This document shows, piece after piece, positions 1-7,963 of a stretch of DNA of 64,000 nt. The translations under genes were made by a program, and so were the position numbers. The DNA lies in assembly GCA_964473865.1 (NCBI GenBank), contig CAYYQN010000001.1, positions 170,469-234,468 on the forward strand. The letters are read 5' to 3'. Each line of letters starts with the position of its first letter. The first letter of the stretch is position 1. Source of the stretch: CAIMUX01 sp964473865 (GTDB taxonomy: Bacteria; Eisenbacteria; RBG-16-71-46; CAIMUX01). Under the pieces are notes generated by a model that did not search any database, was not told the origin of the DNA, and worked only from the letters and a program-made list of their open reading frames with translations.

Positions 1-2
1 CC

Positions 3-1604
3 GTGGAGTGCGGAATCCGGGAGACCATGCTCGCCCTGGCTACCGGGGATTCCCGCGCGGCCTGCGTTGCGGCGGAGGCCGCGCGCGCCGGCGCCGGCAG
101 ACTCGGGCTCCCCTGGGAGGAGGCACAGGCGCTCCGGCTGGAGGCGATCGCCCTGTACCGGATCGGCCGGCGGTCGGCGGCGCGCACGGCCCTGTCGGCG
201 GCCAGGGGCAAGCTGCGATCGATGAATGAGCAGCTGGAGATCCGGCTGGTGGATCAGTGGCAGGAATTCCTTCGCCACGGCGATCGGCATCGTGAACCGC
301 CTGTTCACCCGGCCCAGTCAGCGCTCTCCATGGGCGTACTCGCGTCTCGCTCCGAGGAAACGATTTTCGGCGCGCCGCAGACTCGGGCGATTGAGCCGGG
401 CGGCTGGAGGCAGTCGTCCGTTGTTCCGCAATCGAACCGGCGCGGGGACCGGACTCGAGCCCGTCCGGCCCACGCCCTGCACGAGATCTGGCGGCAACTC
501 GGGCTGATCACCAGATCGGATCGGCTCGCGGCGGTGCTGCGGGCGGCTGAGATGCTGGCGGTCTCGGATGGGATCGTTCTGGTGCAGGGAGAGACCGGAA
601 CCGGCAAGGAGCTCGTCGCCCGCGGCGTCCACATCCTGAGTGGGCGCCAAGGCCCGCTCGTCCCGGTGAACACCGGGGCGCTTCCCACCGACCTCATCGA
701 AGCAGAGCTTTTCGGGGTGGCGAAAGGAGCGTACACCAGCGCGGGGCAGTCGCGCGCCGGGCTCGCGATCGCCGCGCAAGGCGGGACTCTGTTCCTCGAC
801 GAAATCGGAGAGGTCGATCACCGGGCACAGATCGCGCTGCTGCGATTCCTTGACTCCGGAGAGGTGCGGCCGGTCGGATCCACCCGCATCCTGCACGCCC
901 GGACCGGCATCGTGGCCGCTACGAATCGCCCCCTGAAGGAGCTTGTGGGCGCGAATCGGTTCCGCGCCGATCTCTACTATCGGCTGGCTCAGGGCGTGCT
1001 GGAGCTGCCCCCGTTGCGGGAGCGGCCGGAGGATCTGCGCGATCTGGTGGAGTCACTCTGGGTCCGCCAGACAGGCCGCAGGGATCTTCCGGAAGGGCTG
1101 CTCGAGGAGGAAGCGCTCGGCATCATGCGCCGGTACGACTGGCCTGGAAACATCCGCGAACTCGATCACTACCTTCGCCGAGTGCGGCTCGCGCATGCGG
1201 GCGAGGCGAAGGTCTCCACGCAGTTGCTGGAGAGGCACCTGCGCACGGGCGCGGAGGTTCTCGTGTCACGTCCATCGTCCAAGCGTGCCCGGCGCACTCG
1301 CGGTTCCACGGCCGCGAGCTACGGGGCTCGCGCGTTGCCCGATACCGCCCAGATCGAGCAGGCGCTGCGTGCCGCCAACGGAAATCGTTCTCGCGCCGCG
1401 CGCAATCTGGGAATCCACCGAGGCGTCCTCTACCGACTGCTGGGACAGATGGCCCGCACGCGACCGGAGGCAGCCGACCGCAGCGAGCCAGCGGGCGGCC
1501 GGGGGCAGGCGGGCCGCAGTATGCCCGAAGGCCCCCGTCCGCCGGGAGAGATCCGGGGGGCGGGGGACGACAATCTCACGGGGCAAACCGGGTTTGTCTC
1601 TTGA
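3..1604 (+). CDS. Sigma-54-type AAA+ transcriptional regulator with TPR-like N-terminus, 5' partial
   Basis: Transcriptional activator of the NtrC/AAA+ family. The first 90 or so residues are alpha-helical and TPR-like, and the frame is open to the window edge, so the protein probably starts further upstream. The AAA+ domain spans about residues 165-410, with Walker A GETGTGKE (196-203), Walker B GGTLFLDE (260-267) and the FRADLYYRL sensor/arginine-finger region (320-328). A Fis-type helix-turn-helix lies at about 455-483. There is no receiver domain, so the signal probably enters through the TPR part. The sigma-54 contact loop reads GAYTSA (242-247) instead of GAFTGA. Other AAA+ regulators in this window keep the canonical loop. 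The last 50 residues are low-complexity. It is convergent with imuB. The family is certain; dependence on sigma-54 is not. Confidence 0.85.
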   Translation: MECGIRETMLALATGDSRAACVAAEAARAGAGRLGLPWEEAQALRLEAIALYRIGRRSAARTALSAARGKLRSMNEQLEIRLVDQWQEFLRHGDRHREPPVHPAQSALSMGVLASRSEETIFGAPQTRAIEPGGWRQSSVVPQSNRRGDRTRARPAHALHEIWRQLGLITRSDRLAAVLRAAEMLAVSDGIVLVQGETGTGKELVARGVHILSGRQGPLVPVNTGALPTDLIEAELFGVAKGAYTSAGQSRAGLAIAAQGGTLFLDEIGEVDHRAQIALLRFLDSGEVRPVGSTRILHARTGIVAATNRPLKELVGANRFRADLYYRLAQGVLELPPLRERPEDLRDLVESLWVRQTGRRDLPEGLLEEEALGIMRRYDWPGNIRELDHYLRRVRLAHAGEAKVSTQLLERHLRTGAEVLVSRPSSKRARRTRGSTAASYGARALPDTAQIEQALRAANGNRSRAARNLGIHRGVLYRLLGQMARTRPEAADRSEPAGGRGQAGRSMPEGPRPPGEIRGAGDDNLTGQTGFVS

Positions 1605-1616
1605 AGTCCAGCCCGC

Positions 1617-3212
1617 TCATTCGACACCCCCTTGCTGAAACCAGCGGAGGCGGCGGGCATCGCGGTAAATCCAGAGCCAGGTGCCGGGTGTGGGAATTGC
1701 CGCCCGGGCGGTGCCGGAATCCGCGCCGGGGCACCCCGTCTCCACTGGACCGCAATCGATCCGTACATACCAGTAGTGGCGGACCACCTCGCGCCGCCAC
1801 CAGCCGCCCGAGACGATGAAAGGTCCGACCGCCTCAACAACGGGCCCCTGGCCCCGCAGGATCATCCCCTGGGGATGGCCGCCGCGCGATGACGCACACG
1901 CCGGACAGAGCGCGATCGGTCGTGGTGACAGCAGCAACCGGCGCAGAACCGGCGCCAAGCGTACGATCCGTGGTTGCGCGGGCACCAACTTCGCCATCGG
2001 ATCCAGTGCGACCTTCGCCTCCGGCAGATGAGCCTCGATCAGACGCACGGCGCAGACCGATCCGTCGCCAAACTCCGCACGTACACGCGCCAGGGCACGG
2101 TTGGCCGCCTCGAGGTCCCGGCAACGCTGCTTCGGAAAGAGCGTCATCTGCTCGGGCACGTTTCCGACGAATTCCGCTCTGATCCGCACGTCCACCACGC
2201 CAGATGGAAATTCGATCGATTCCAGACGCAGCCGCAACAGGTCGCGAAGCAGATCAAGATCGCATGTGGGGATCGCCGGGCGCAGCGTCTCGAGCCGGCG
2301 TCGTGAGCCATTCGCCATGCCCCCATGGGCGGGGGCGGGACGATCGAACGTGATCTCGATTGTCAGGCCGCAGAGAGCACGATCCCGCGTCCGCAACCTC
2401 CGCAACAGCGCGTCGAGATCTTCTTCGATGGCATGAAGAAGCCGTGCGGTATCTGTCTCCGGATGGTCCAGGACGATCGTCCGCTCATGCGGTTCTTCCG
2501 GAATCTCGGGTGCGAGCGGCGCCCACGTTTCCCCGTGGGCCATGCGGTGCAGGGCAAATGCAGCTTCCCCAAAGCGGCGCCGGATGCCCGAAGGTGGAAG
2601 GTCGAGGAAGCCTCCCAGCTCGAAGATGCCGAGCCGGGCCAGCGTGTCGCGGAAGTCGGCGTCACAGGCGATCCGGTCCATGGAAATGCGGCGTACCGCC
2701 ACCCGTTCCTCTTCCCGATCGTTGAAAACCGCGGTCTTCAGGCCGGAGCGCGCCGTCGCATAGCATCCGAAACGTGAGAAACCGACCGCTATGCGCCCGT
2801 CGTACTCCATCTGCCGCAAATCGGCGCGAATCAGCTCGGCCCAACTGGAAAACTGCGGATGCAGTAGTTCCAAACCCTCCGCGCCCAGCCAGAAGGTGCC
2901 CGGTTCGTCATGTGCGCATTCCACTTCGGGAGAGAAGAAGCGCAGCCGCTCGGAAAGCGCCTTCACCTCCGCCTGGATCTCCGCCGGCGCGATCACCGCC
3001 GCACGCAGGTCCCGCACGAGCGACAACGCCCCCGCGTAGCGCATTCCCGGAAGGATGCGTCCGGCTCGGGCTCGCTCGTTCACCCAGAGCAGCATACCTT
3101 GCGGGCGATCCTCGTCCACCACCGCAGCGGCCTGATCACGCCACTCCGGACGCCGCTTCAGCAGGATCTGAAGCGGGAAGGCCGGCAGATCAACACAGGC
3201 CATCCGGACCAC
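1617..3212 (-). CDS. imuB: ImuB-like Y-family DNA polymerase homologue
   Basis: 531-residue Y-family polymerase homologue of the ImuB type, an accessory component of the DNA-damage-induced mutasome in many bacteria. The N-terminus has VDLPAFPLQ where active Y-family enzymes have the metal-binding DxDAFFA motif. This matches ImuB proteins, which lack catalytic carboxylates and act as a hub. A GTG start at 3212 is chosen because AAGGAGGA lies 5-6 nt upstream. It overlaps the upstream imuA by 23 nt, so the two are probably translationally coupled. The usual third member, dnaE2, does not follow: the next gene downstream is a convergent regulator. Little else in the C-terminal half can be assigned by eye. 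Confidence 0.8.
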   Translation of the reverse strand: MVRMACVDLPAFPLQILLKRRPEWRDQAAAVVDEDRPQGMLLWVNERARAGRILPGMRYAGALSLVRDLRAAVIAPAEIQAEVKALSERLRFFSPEVECAHDEPGTFWLGAEGLELLHPQFSSWAELIRADLRQMEYDGRIAVGFSRFGCYATARSGLKTAVFNDREEERVAVRRISMDRIACDADFRDTLARLGIFELGGFLDLPPSGIRRRFGEAAFALHRMAHGETWAPLAPEIPEEPHERTIVLDHPETDTARLLHAIEEDLDALLRRLRTRDRALCGLTIEITFDRPAPAHGGMANGSRRRLETLRPAIPTCDLDLLRDLLRLRLESIEFPSGVVDVRIRAEFVGNVPEQMTLFPKQRCRDLEAANRALARVRAEFGDGSVCAVRLIEAHLPEAKVALDPMAKLVPAQPRIVRLAPVLRRLLLSPRPIALCPACASSRGGHPQGMILRGQGPVVEAVGPFIVSGGWWRREVVRHYWYVRIDCGPVETGCPGADSGTARAAIPTPGTWLWIYRDARRLRWFQQGGVE

Positions 3213-3957
3213 GTAGCTCCTCCTTATGGCTCCAACCCGTTCCCTGGCGTTTATCCTTCAGGGTCTGGAGTTCAAAGACAAACCGGTCGAATCCTGTCTT
3301 GTACACCATTCCTTTCGCACGGATCATGGCCATGGAAGCAATCGGTGGAGTTTCCTCGGGTTTCTGTGCAAGCAGCAGGAGCGCCGACTCATGTCGGCGA
3401 CAGAGAGCGGCGAGGCGCACCTGGATTACTGGGGGCAAGGGGGCATAGCGTGCAACCGCGGCCGCAGGTCGGGCTGGTGCAAAACCACGGTTCCCCGCAA
3501 GCTCTTGACTGAAATCGCAGACCACCAGGGCGAAGGCGCCTGAACGCAACAGGCACTCCGCCGCCCGCGCGGCCGCCAGGGCACCATGAACCCGCAGCAC
3601 CGGAAGGGCCGCAAGATCCACACCCCAATCGTGAAGATCCGGCGCATAGAAGAGGGAGTCGCCCGCCGAAATCCAGGCCGCGGGCTCGCCGCGCTCCTGC
3701 GCCTCTCGGATCAAACGCGCGGCCGCGGTGAGGCCGGCTGCCGGCTCACGGTCTGAAATCTCCGTGATGCCACCGGCCAGCGACTCCAGGTTCCAGCGGC
3801 GGGGGGCCCGCTCCGCTGTTCTCTCGGGCAGCCCCACGAGGCGCGGCCGTCGCTCTGCTCCGGACGTGTCTCCACCCGGCGCCTTTCCTCCCGGCGTTTT
3901 TTTCCCAGACGGATCTCCAGGAACGACGGCGAAGGGGATCTGCAGGAGGGCGCGCAT
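3190..3957 (-). CDS. imuA: ImuA-like RecA-fold protein
   Basis: 255-residue RecA/SulA-like protein of the ImuA family, the partner of ImuB in damage-induced mutagenesis. The N-terminal 50 residues are low-complexity and basic. The core holds a degenerate RecA fold: SLAGGITEIS near residue 60, where RecA carries its P-loop region, then alternating hydrophobic strands such as AAWISAGDSLFYAP and FALVVCDF. The C-terminus overlaps imuB. ImuA proteins usually lack a working Walker A, and none is visible here. The position directly upstream of imuB is the main support for the name. A possible LexA-type box lies 110 nt upstream. Confidence 0.75.
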   Translation of the reverse strand: MRALLQIPFAVVPGDPSGKKTPGGKAPGGDTSGAERRPRLVGLPERTAERAPRRWNLESLAGGITEISDREPAAGLTAAARLIREAQERGEPAAWISAGDSLFYAPDLHDWGVDLAALPVLRVHGALAAARAAECLLRSGAFALVVCDFSQELAGNRGFAPARPAAAVARYAPLPPVIQVRLAALCRRHESALLLLAQKPEETPPIASMAMIRAKGMVYKTGFDRFVFELQTLKDKRQGTGWSHKEELRGPDGLC

Positions 3958-4068
3958 CCTTTGAGCCTTTCCGCGCCGGGAGACCCGGCCGTCCGGACCG
4001 GTTTTCCGACGGTTGCCTCTTCAAACCGTGAGGCTCCAGGGCTCCCCTCCTGCCGAAGACAGAGTGCC

Positions 4069-4090
4069 ATACATTTGTTCGCAATGTCAA
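4069..4090 (-). promoter_or_regulatory. Possible SOS (LexA) box and -35 element upstream of imuA
   Basis: On the minus strand a TTGACA hexamer (4085-4090) is followed 3 nt later by CGAACAAATGTAT. The half-site CGAAC fits the Gram-positive/actinobacterial-type LexA box GAAC-N4-GTTC. The second half reads GTAT, so 6 of 8 consensus positions match. No good -10 hexamer is seen at standard spacing. Placement upstream of imuAB, an SOS-type operon in other bacteria, is the main argument. Confidence 0.35.
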
Positions 4091-4225
4091 GAGCAGTTTT
4101 CCTGAGGGCCGGATACCGGGAGAGGGATGCCAGGAGAGGGGGAAGAAAGGCCGGAGGATCGAGAGGGGTCTCACGATCAACTTGGCGAGCAAAGACCGCG
4201 TGCGAAGACTGCGGGCGCGGGCGCT

Positions 4226-6943
4226 CTAAGGATGGATCTGGCTTCGATCCACCACATTGCGAGCGATCACCTCAGAGAGGTCCTTGCGCCGCAATGGCTT
4301 CGCGACATAGTCGTCCATTCCCGCCGCGACGCATTGCTCCCGGTATCCGGCGAGGGCATGCGCTGTCAGGGCCACAATCGGGATTCGCGTTCCGGACTGT
4401 CCCTCGCGCTCCCGGATGAGGCGGGTGGCTTCAAACCCGTCGATGCCCGGCATCTGCACATCCATCAGGATCAGGTCATATCTCTGCCTGGCACATTCGT
4501 CTACCGCCTGTTGCCCATCCCCCACTACCGCGACCAGGTGTCCCTGGCCGCGAAGCATTTCTGCAGCGACGATCTGATTCACCGGGTTGTCCTCGGCGAC
4601 GAGGATGCGCAGCGCGTGAGGCTCGACCGTGCCGGATCCGGCATCGCTCGGCGAGGGGCCAGATAAGCGGGAGCGCTCCGCCGGTCCGGCCTCTTTCGAG
4701 TCCGAACTCACCCGACCCGGCGTCTTCGAAGTCTCGGTCCCCGGGGAAGCCGCAATTCCCATCCGCGCGGTGAAATGGAATTCCGTTCCGACACCCACCT
4801 CGCTCATCAGCCAGATCTTCCCGCCCATCAGTTGTACCAACTGCGATGAGATCGTGAGCCCCAGACCGGTCCCGCCATACCGGCGCGAAATCGAGTTGTC
4901 CGCCTGGCAGAAGGCTTCAAACACCGCGCTCTGCTGTTCCGCCGGAACTCCGATGCCGGTGTCCCTCACCACTACGTGGAGCATGCAGTCTGTTTCCGTC
5001 CGTCCGTCCACGGCAACACGCACCTTCACTCCACCCCGCTCGGTGAAGCGGATGGCATTGCCCACCAGGTTGGTGATGATCTGACGGAAACGGTGCGGAT
5101 CACCGACGAGGCGCGCCGGCACACCCTCCTCGACTCGCGTGTCCAGCTCCAGCTGTTTGTCAGCCGCGCGCAGGCTCAGGATCTGCAAGGTGTCCCGCAG
5201 GCACCGCTCCAGGTCGAATGCTACGCAGACAAGGTCCAGCTTTCCCGCCTCGATCTTCGAGAAGTCGAGGATGTCGTTGATGATCGTCAGCAGGGAGTGC
5301 GTGGACTCCTGAACCAACTCCAGGTAGCGGCGCTGCTCCGCGGCGAGGTCGCTTTCCAGGAGCAGTTCCGTCAGCCCCAGAATTCCGCTCATGGGGGTGC
5401 GGATTTCGTGGCTCATGTTGGCCAGGAACTGGGCCTGAGCGCGCGCCCCGGCCTCCGCCTGAAGGCGGGCCTGGACCAACTCGGTCACATCGACGATGGT
5501 CAGCACCGCCCCGTCGCAGGTCGCGTCGCGATAGATCGGTTGCAGACGCACGATGACCTGTGCTTTCCCCAGCTCGCGCTGGCCGACATAAGGCGACGCG
5601 TGCGGATCCGCATGGAGAATGCGTACCTGCCGTCCCAGAGCCACCATGAGCGAGCTCGGGGAGAGTTCCTCCAGGCTTCTGCCGAGCATCTCGGGCGCCG
5701 GGGTCGCCAGCATCCGACAAAGGCACGCATTCACCTCGGTCACCCGGCCGTCCCGGTCGATGAAGGCAATCCCCACCTCCATCCCGGCGACCATCGATGT
5801 GCGCTTCGCCGCCTCCTGCCTCGCGGCGTCGGCTGCCGCCCGCCGCTCCTCCTCCAGTTGGAGACCATGCAGGGCGGTGGCGATGTCCGCGGCAACCTCA
5901 CGAAACGGCGCATGCTCGTCGATATCTGCACCGACCTCCGCCGACACCACGGCGATCAGCACTCCATGGAACCGGCCATCCCGCCACATCGGAACGACCA
6001 GGCTCCACCCGGCCACGCGCGCGGGACACCCGTCACTCCCTCTTCCCGTCGCGGGTCGAATCACGCACAAGGTGCGATCCGCCTTCACCGCGTCGACGAT
6101 CTCGGCCGAGAGGCGCCCACCCTGCAGAATCCCGCCCCCCGGGTCGTCACCGGTGCAGACGCCGGCGCCGGCCGCCTCCACGATCTCAGTGAAGCTGTCC
6201 ACCAGCCCGATCCACGCCCCCTGACAGCCGGGCGCCTCCGCCAGCGCCTGGCACGCGCCCCGCAGGAGACCGGCTCGATCTTCTTCTCGCGCGATCAATC
6301 GCTGGAGGTTGCTCCGCACCGTCTTGAGCACGGCCCCCAGCCGCTCGAGCCTCGATCTCGCCCTCTCGTTCTCGAGAGTGGCTCGCTGGAGGGAAATGTT
6401 GGTTTCCTCAAGCGCGCGATAGGAGGACCGGACTTCGCCGAGCAGCCGCTTTTCGAGGGTCGCGTCGTGCACCAGGCCCAGCACGTATGTTCCCCCCACG
6501 ATGGTGCTGCCCAGTCGCAACCAGCGGATCAACAACGTGCGGCCCGTCCCCGGGATCTCCAGTGGTTGAACGCTGAGGCTGGAAGGCCCGGGCGGAACGA
6601 TTCCCAGGCGGGCGACAAAGTCACGGTCGGACAGCTCGCGCTCCGGCGACAGCCGTCGCAGACTCGGGCTCATCTCCAGCAGGCAGCCGGTCTCGTCAAA
6701 GACCACGTAGCTATCACCGATGTCGAGGAGAGAGGCCGACAGGTTTCGACGACTCCGCAGGCGGAGGTCGATCTCGTCCTGAATGATCTCGAGCAGTTCC
6801 ACGGCGGTGGCCTGGCTCGGGCTGCGCCCCCGGCGCCGCAGCGCGGCGGTCACGATCTGCCTCGCAAAGAGCGGCTCGACCGTGGCCAGCTTGGCCGCCA
6901 CACAGTCAAAAAGCGCTCGTTGTGGCTCCCCTCGCGTACCCAT
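4226..6943 (-). CDS. Hybrid sensor histidine kinase (PAS-GAF-PAS-HisKA-HATPase-REC)
   Basis: 905-residue cytoplasmic hybrid kinase; no membrane segments are visible. Order: an N-terminal helical region, a PAS-like domain (about 70-200), a coiled-coil stretch, a GAF-like domain (about 250-390), a second PAS (about 390-500), HisKA with MSHEIRTP and the phospho-acceptor His near 512, HATPase_c with NLVGNA, DTGIG and GTGLGL boxes, and a receiver domain with Asp near 828 in LILMDVQMPG. The ATG at 6943 is chosen because it lies 20 nt after the V4R gene stop. The same frame stays open further upstream, but that would overlap the neighbour. Together with the upstream V4R sensor it probably forms one signalling unit. 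No dedicated response regulator follows, so the output is unknown. Confidence 0.88.
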   Translation of the reverse strand: MGTRGEPQRALFDCVAAKLATVEPLFARQIVTAALRRRGRSPSQATAVELLEIIQDEIDLRLRSRRNLSASLLDIGDSYVVFDETGCLLEMSPSLRRLSPERELSDRDFVARLGIVPPGPSSLSVQPLEIPGTGRTLLIRWLRLGSTIVGGTYVLGLVHDATLEKRLLGEVRSSYRALEETNISLQRATLENERARSRLERLGAVLKTVRSNLQRLIAREEDRAGLLRGACQALAEAPGCQGAWIGLVDSFTEIVEAAGAGVCTGDDPGGGILQGGRLSAEIVDAVKADRTLCVIRPATGRGSDGCPARVAGWSLVVPMWRDGRFHGVLIAVVSAEVGADIDEHAPFREVAADIATALHGLQLEEERRAAADAARQEAAKRTSMVAGMEVGIAFIDRDGRVTEVNACLCRMLATPAPEMLGRSLEELSPSSLMVALGRQVRILHADPHASPYVGQRELGKAQVIVRLQPIYRDATCDGAVLTIVDVTELVQARLQAEAGARAQAQFLANMSHEIRTPMSGILGLTELLLESDLAAEQRRYLELVQESTHSLLTIINDILDFSKIEAGKLDLVCVAFDLERCLRDTLQILSLRAADKQLELDTRVEEGVPARLVGDPHRFRQIITNLVGNAIRFTERGGVKVRVAVDGRTETDCMLHVVVRDTGIGVPAEQQSAVFEAFCQADNSISRRYGGTGLGLTISSQLVQLMGGKIWLMSEVGVGTEFHFTARMGIAASPGTETSKTPGRVSSDSKEAGPAERSRLSGPSPSDAGSGTVEPHALRILVAEDNPVNQIVAAEMLRGQGHLVAVVGDGQQAVDECARQRYDLILMDVQMPGIDGFEATRLIREREGQSGTRIPIVALTAHALAGYREQCVAAGMDDYVAKPLRRKDLSEVIARNVVDRSQIHP

Positions 6944-6963
6944 CGGTTGGCGCCGCGGGATCG

Positions 6964-7641
6964 CTAGGCGGCCCGCGCACTCCGGGCCAGGTATTCCGAT
7001 ACGCGTGCGCCAAGCCGGTCCACCGGCGCCATGACAAAGCGGCAGGCGGCATCGCCGCGGGCCCGGCACTGGATCTCCCGGGCCGCCAGTTCGAGCCCGA
7101 AACTCTCCGAACACCATCCCGAGGAGTAACCGGCATTCATATGGCACGTGCAGAATGTGGTGAACCCGCCGCGCACAAGCCACGAGTCCGCCTCGAACGA
7201 TTGAGGGTGATCGTAGATGAGCAGGAACTCCTCGTCAGGGACGGCGTTGCTATCCGCGGAGATGTCGACGAACGCCCATCCGGTGTGCGCAAAGTGGACC
7301 GGACCGGATGACAGCTTCGCGATCGGGTCCACGACTCCCTGCTTGGCGCAGAAGGCGCGGGCGTCGCTGCGGCCGATGGCGAACGCCATATCGAAGAGGG
7401 CCGTTCCGGCTCCTTCCAGTGCTTCTCCCTCCGTGAAGCTCGGATACATTTCCTTCATGAACTCGAAGAAGTGGACCGAAAGCGACATGGCTCGCACCAG
7501 CACGTAGCGCTCGTCGCCGATCCTGATCGTGCCTCTCGTTGGATCCACCGACATGGACTCGAAGTAGCTGGAAACGGACCTCTCCGCCGCACGGAACGGG
7601 GGCTCAAAGGGCGCGGGCACCCTTACGGTCTTCAGGGGCAT
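6964..7641 (-). CDS. XylR_N/V4R-type ligand-sensing protein
   Basis: 225-residue stand-alone sensor resembling the XylR_N plus V4R (4-vinyl-reductase) module found at the N-terminus of aromatic-responsive activators. The C-terminal part carries the V4R pattern: an ACTC-like Cys cluster (FCTCHMNAGYSSGW), GLELAAREIQC, then RGDAACRFVM, where the cysteines probably bind zinc. ATG 7641 is preceded by GGGAGG at 8-9 nt, and the reading frame upstream of it looks non-coding. There is no HTH or kinase domain, so the signal probably passes to the hybrid kinase encoded 20 nt downstream. It could sense a hydrophobic small molecule. It lies downstream of cusA, but a hairpin separates them. Confidence 0.75.
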   Translation of the reverse strand: MPLKTVRVPAPFEPPFRAAERSVSSYFESMSVDPTRGTIRIGDERYVLVRAMSLSVHFFEFMKEMYPSFTEGEALEGAGTALFDMAFAIGRSDARAFCAKQGVVDPIAKLSSGPVHFAHTGWAFVDISADSNAVPDEEFLLIYDHPQSFEADSWLVRGGFTTFCTCHMNAGYSSGWCSESFGLELAAREIQCRARGDAACRFVMAPVDRLGARVSEYLARSARAA

Positions 7642-7963
7642 GGTCACAATCCCTCCCAGGAAGCGAAACCCACTCAGTCTTTCGGCGTCTTCGGGCGGCT
7701 TCTGAACCGACCCCGTGGATCGGTCAGAGCCCACAACGGACCCTTCACAACCATCTTCACCACAAACAGTTCCGCGGTACGAGCACCGCTCGCCCCGGCG
7801 GCCGCCAGACCACGGTTCGACCTCGCGCCGGGTTCCGGATCGAACCGGGCCGGCCGGGCGAGGCGACGCCCGCCGGCCGCGGCTCTGGATCAAGCCCCGA
7901 AGCGGGCGGGCGGGCGCAAGGGGCTGCGAGGGCAGACCTCCCGGCCTCTCCCTCCCGTCGCGG
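7642..7963. other. Intergenic region between cusA and the V4R gene
   Basis: 322 nt without a convincing gene. It holds a strong GC hairpin at 7848-7878 (annotated separately), a weaker stem with GACCGA/TCGGTC arms near 7709-7729, and the ribosome binding site of the V4R gene. Any promoter for the V4R-kinase pair should lie here, but no clear -35/-10 is seen. Confidence 0.5.
7848..7878 (-). terminator. GC-rich hairpin downstream of cusA
   Basis: Arms GGCCGGCCGGGCG (7848-7860) and CGCCCGCCGGCC (7867-7878) pair over 12 bp with one bulged base and a 6-nt loop. It lies 86 nt past the cusA stop in the direction of transcription. No U-tract follows, so it is a terminator-like or RNA-stabilising hairpin rather than a textbook intrinsic terminator. 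Confidence 0.45.

Noticed and set aside
4976..6967. 663-residue open frame on the plus strand
   Set aside because: Antisense to the hybrid histidine kinase. Its composition is typical of a high-GC shadow frame, with no recognisable domain or ribosome site.
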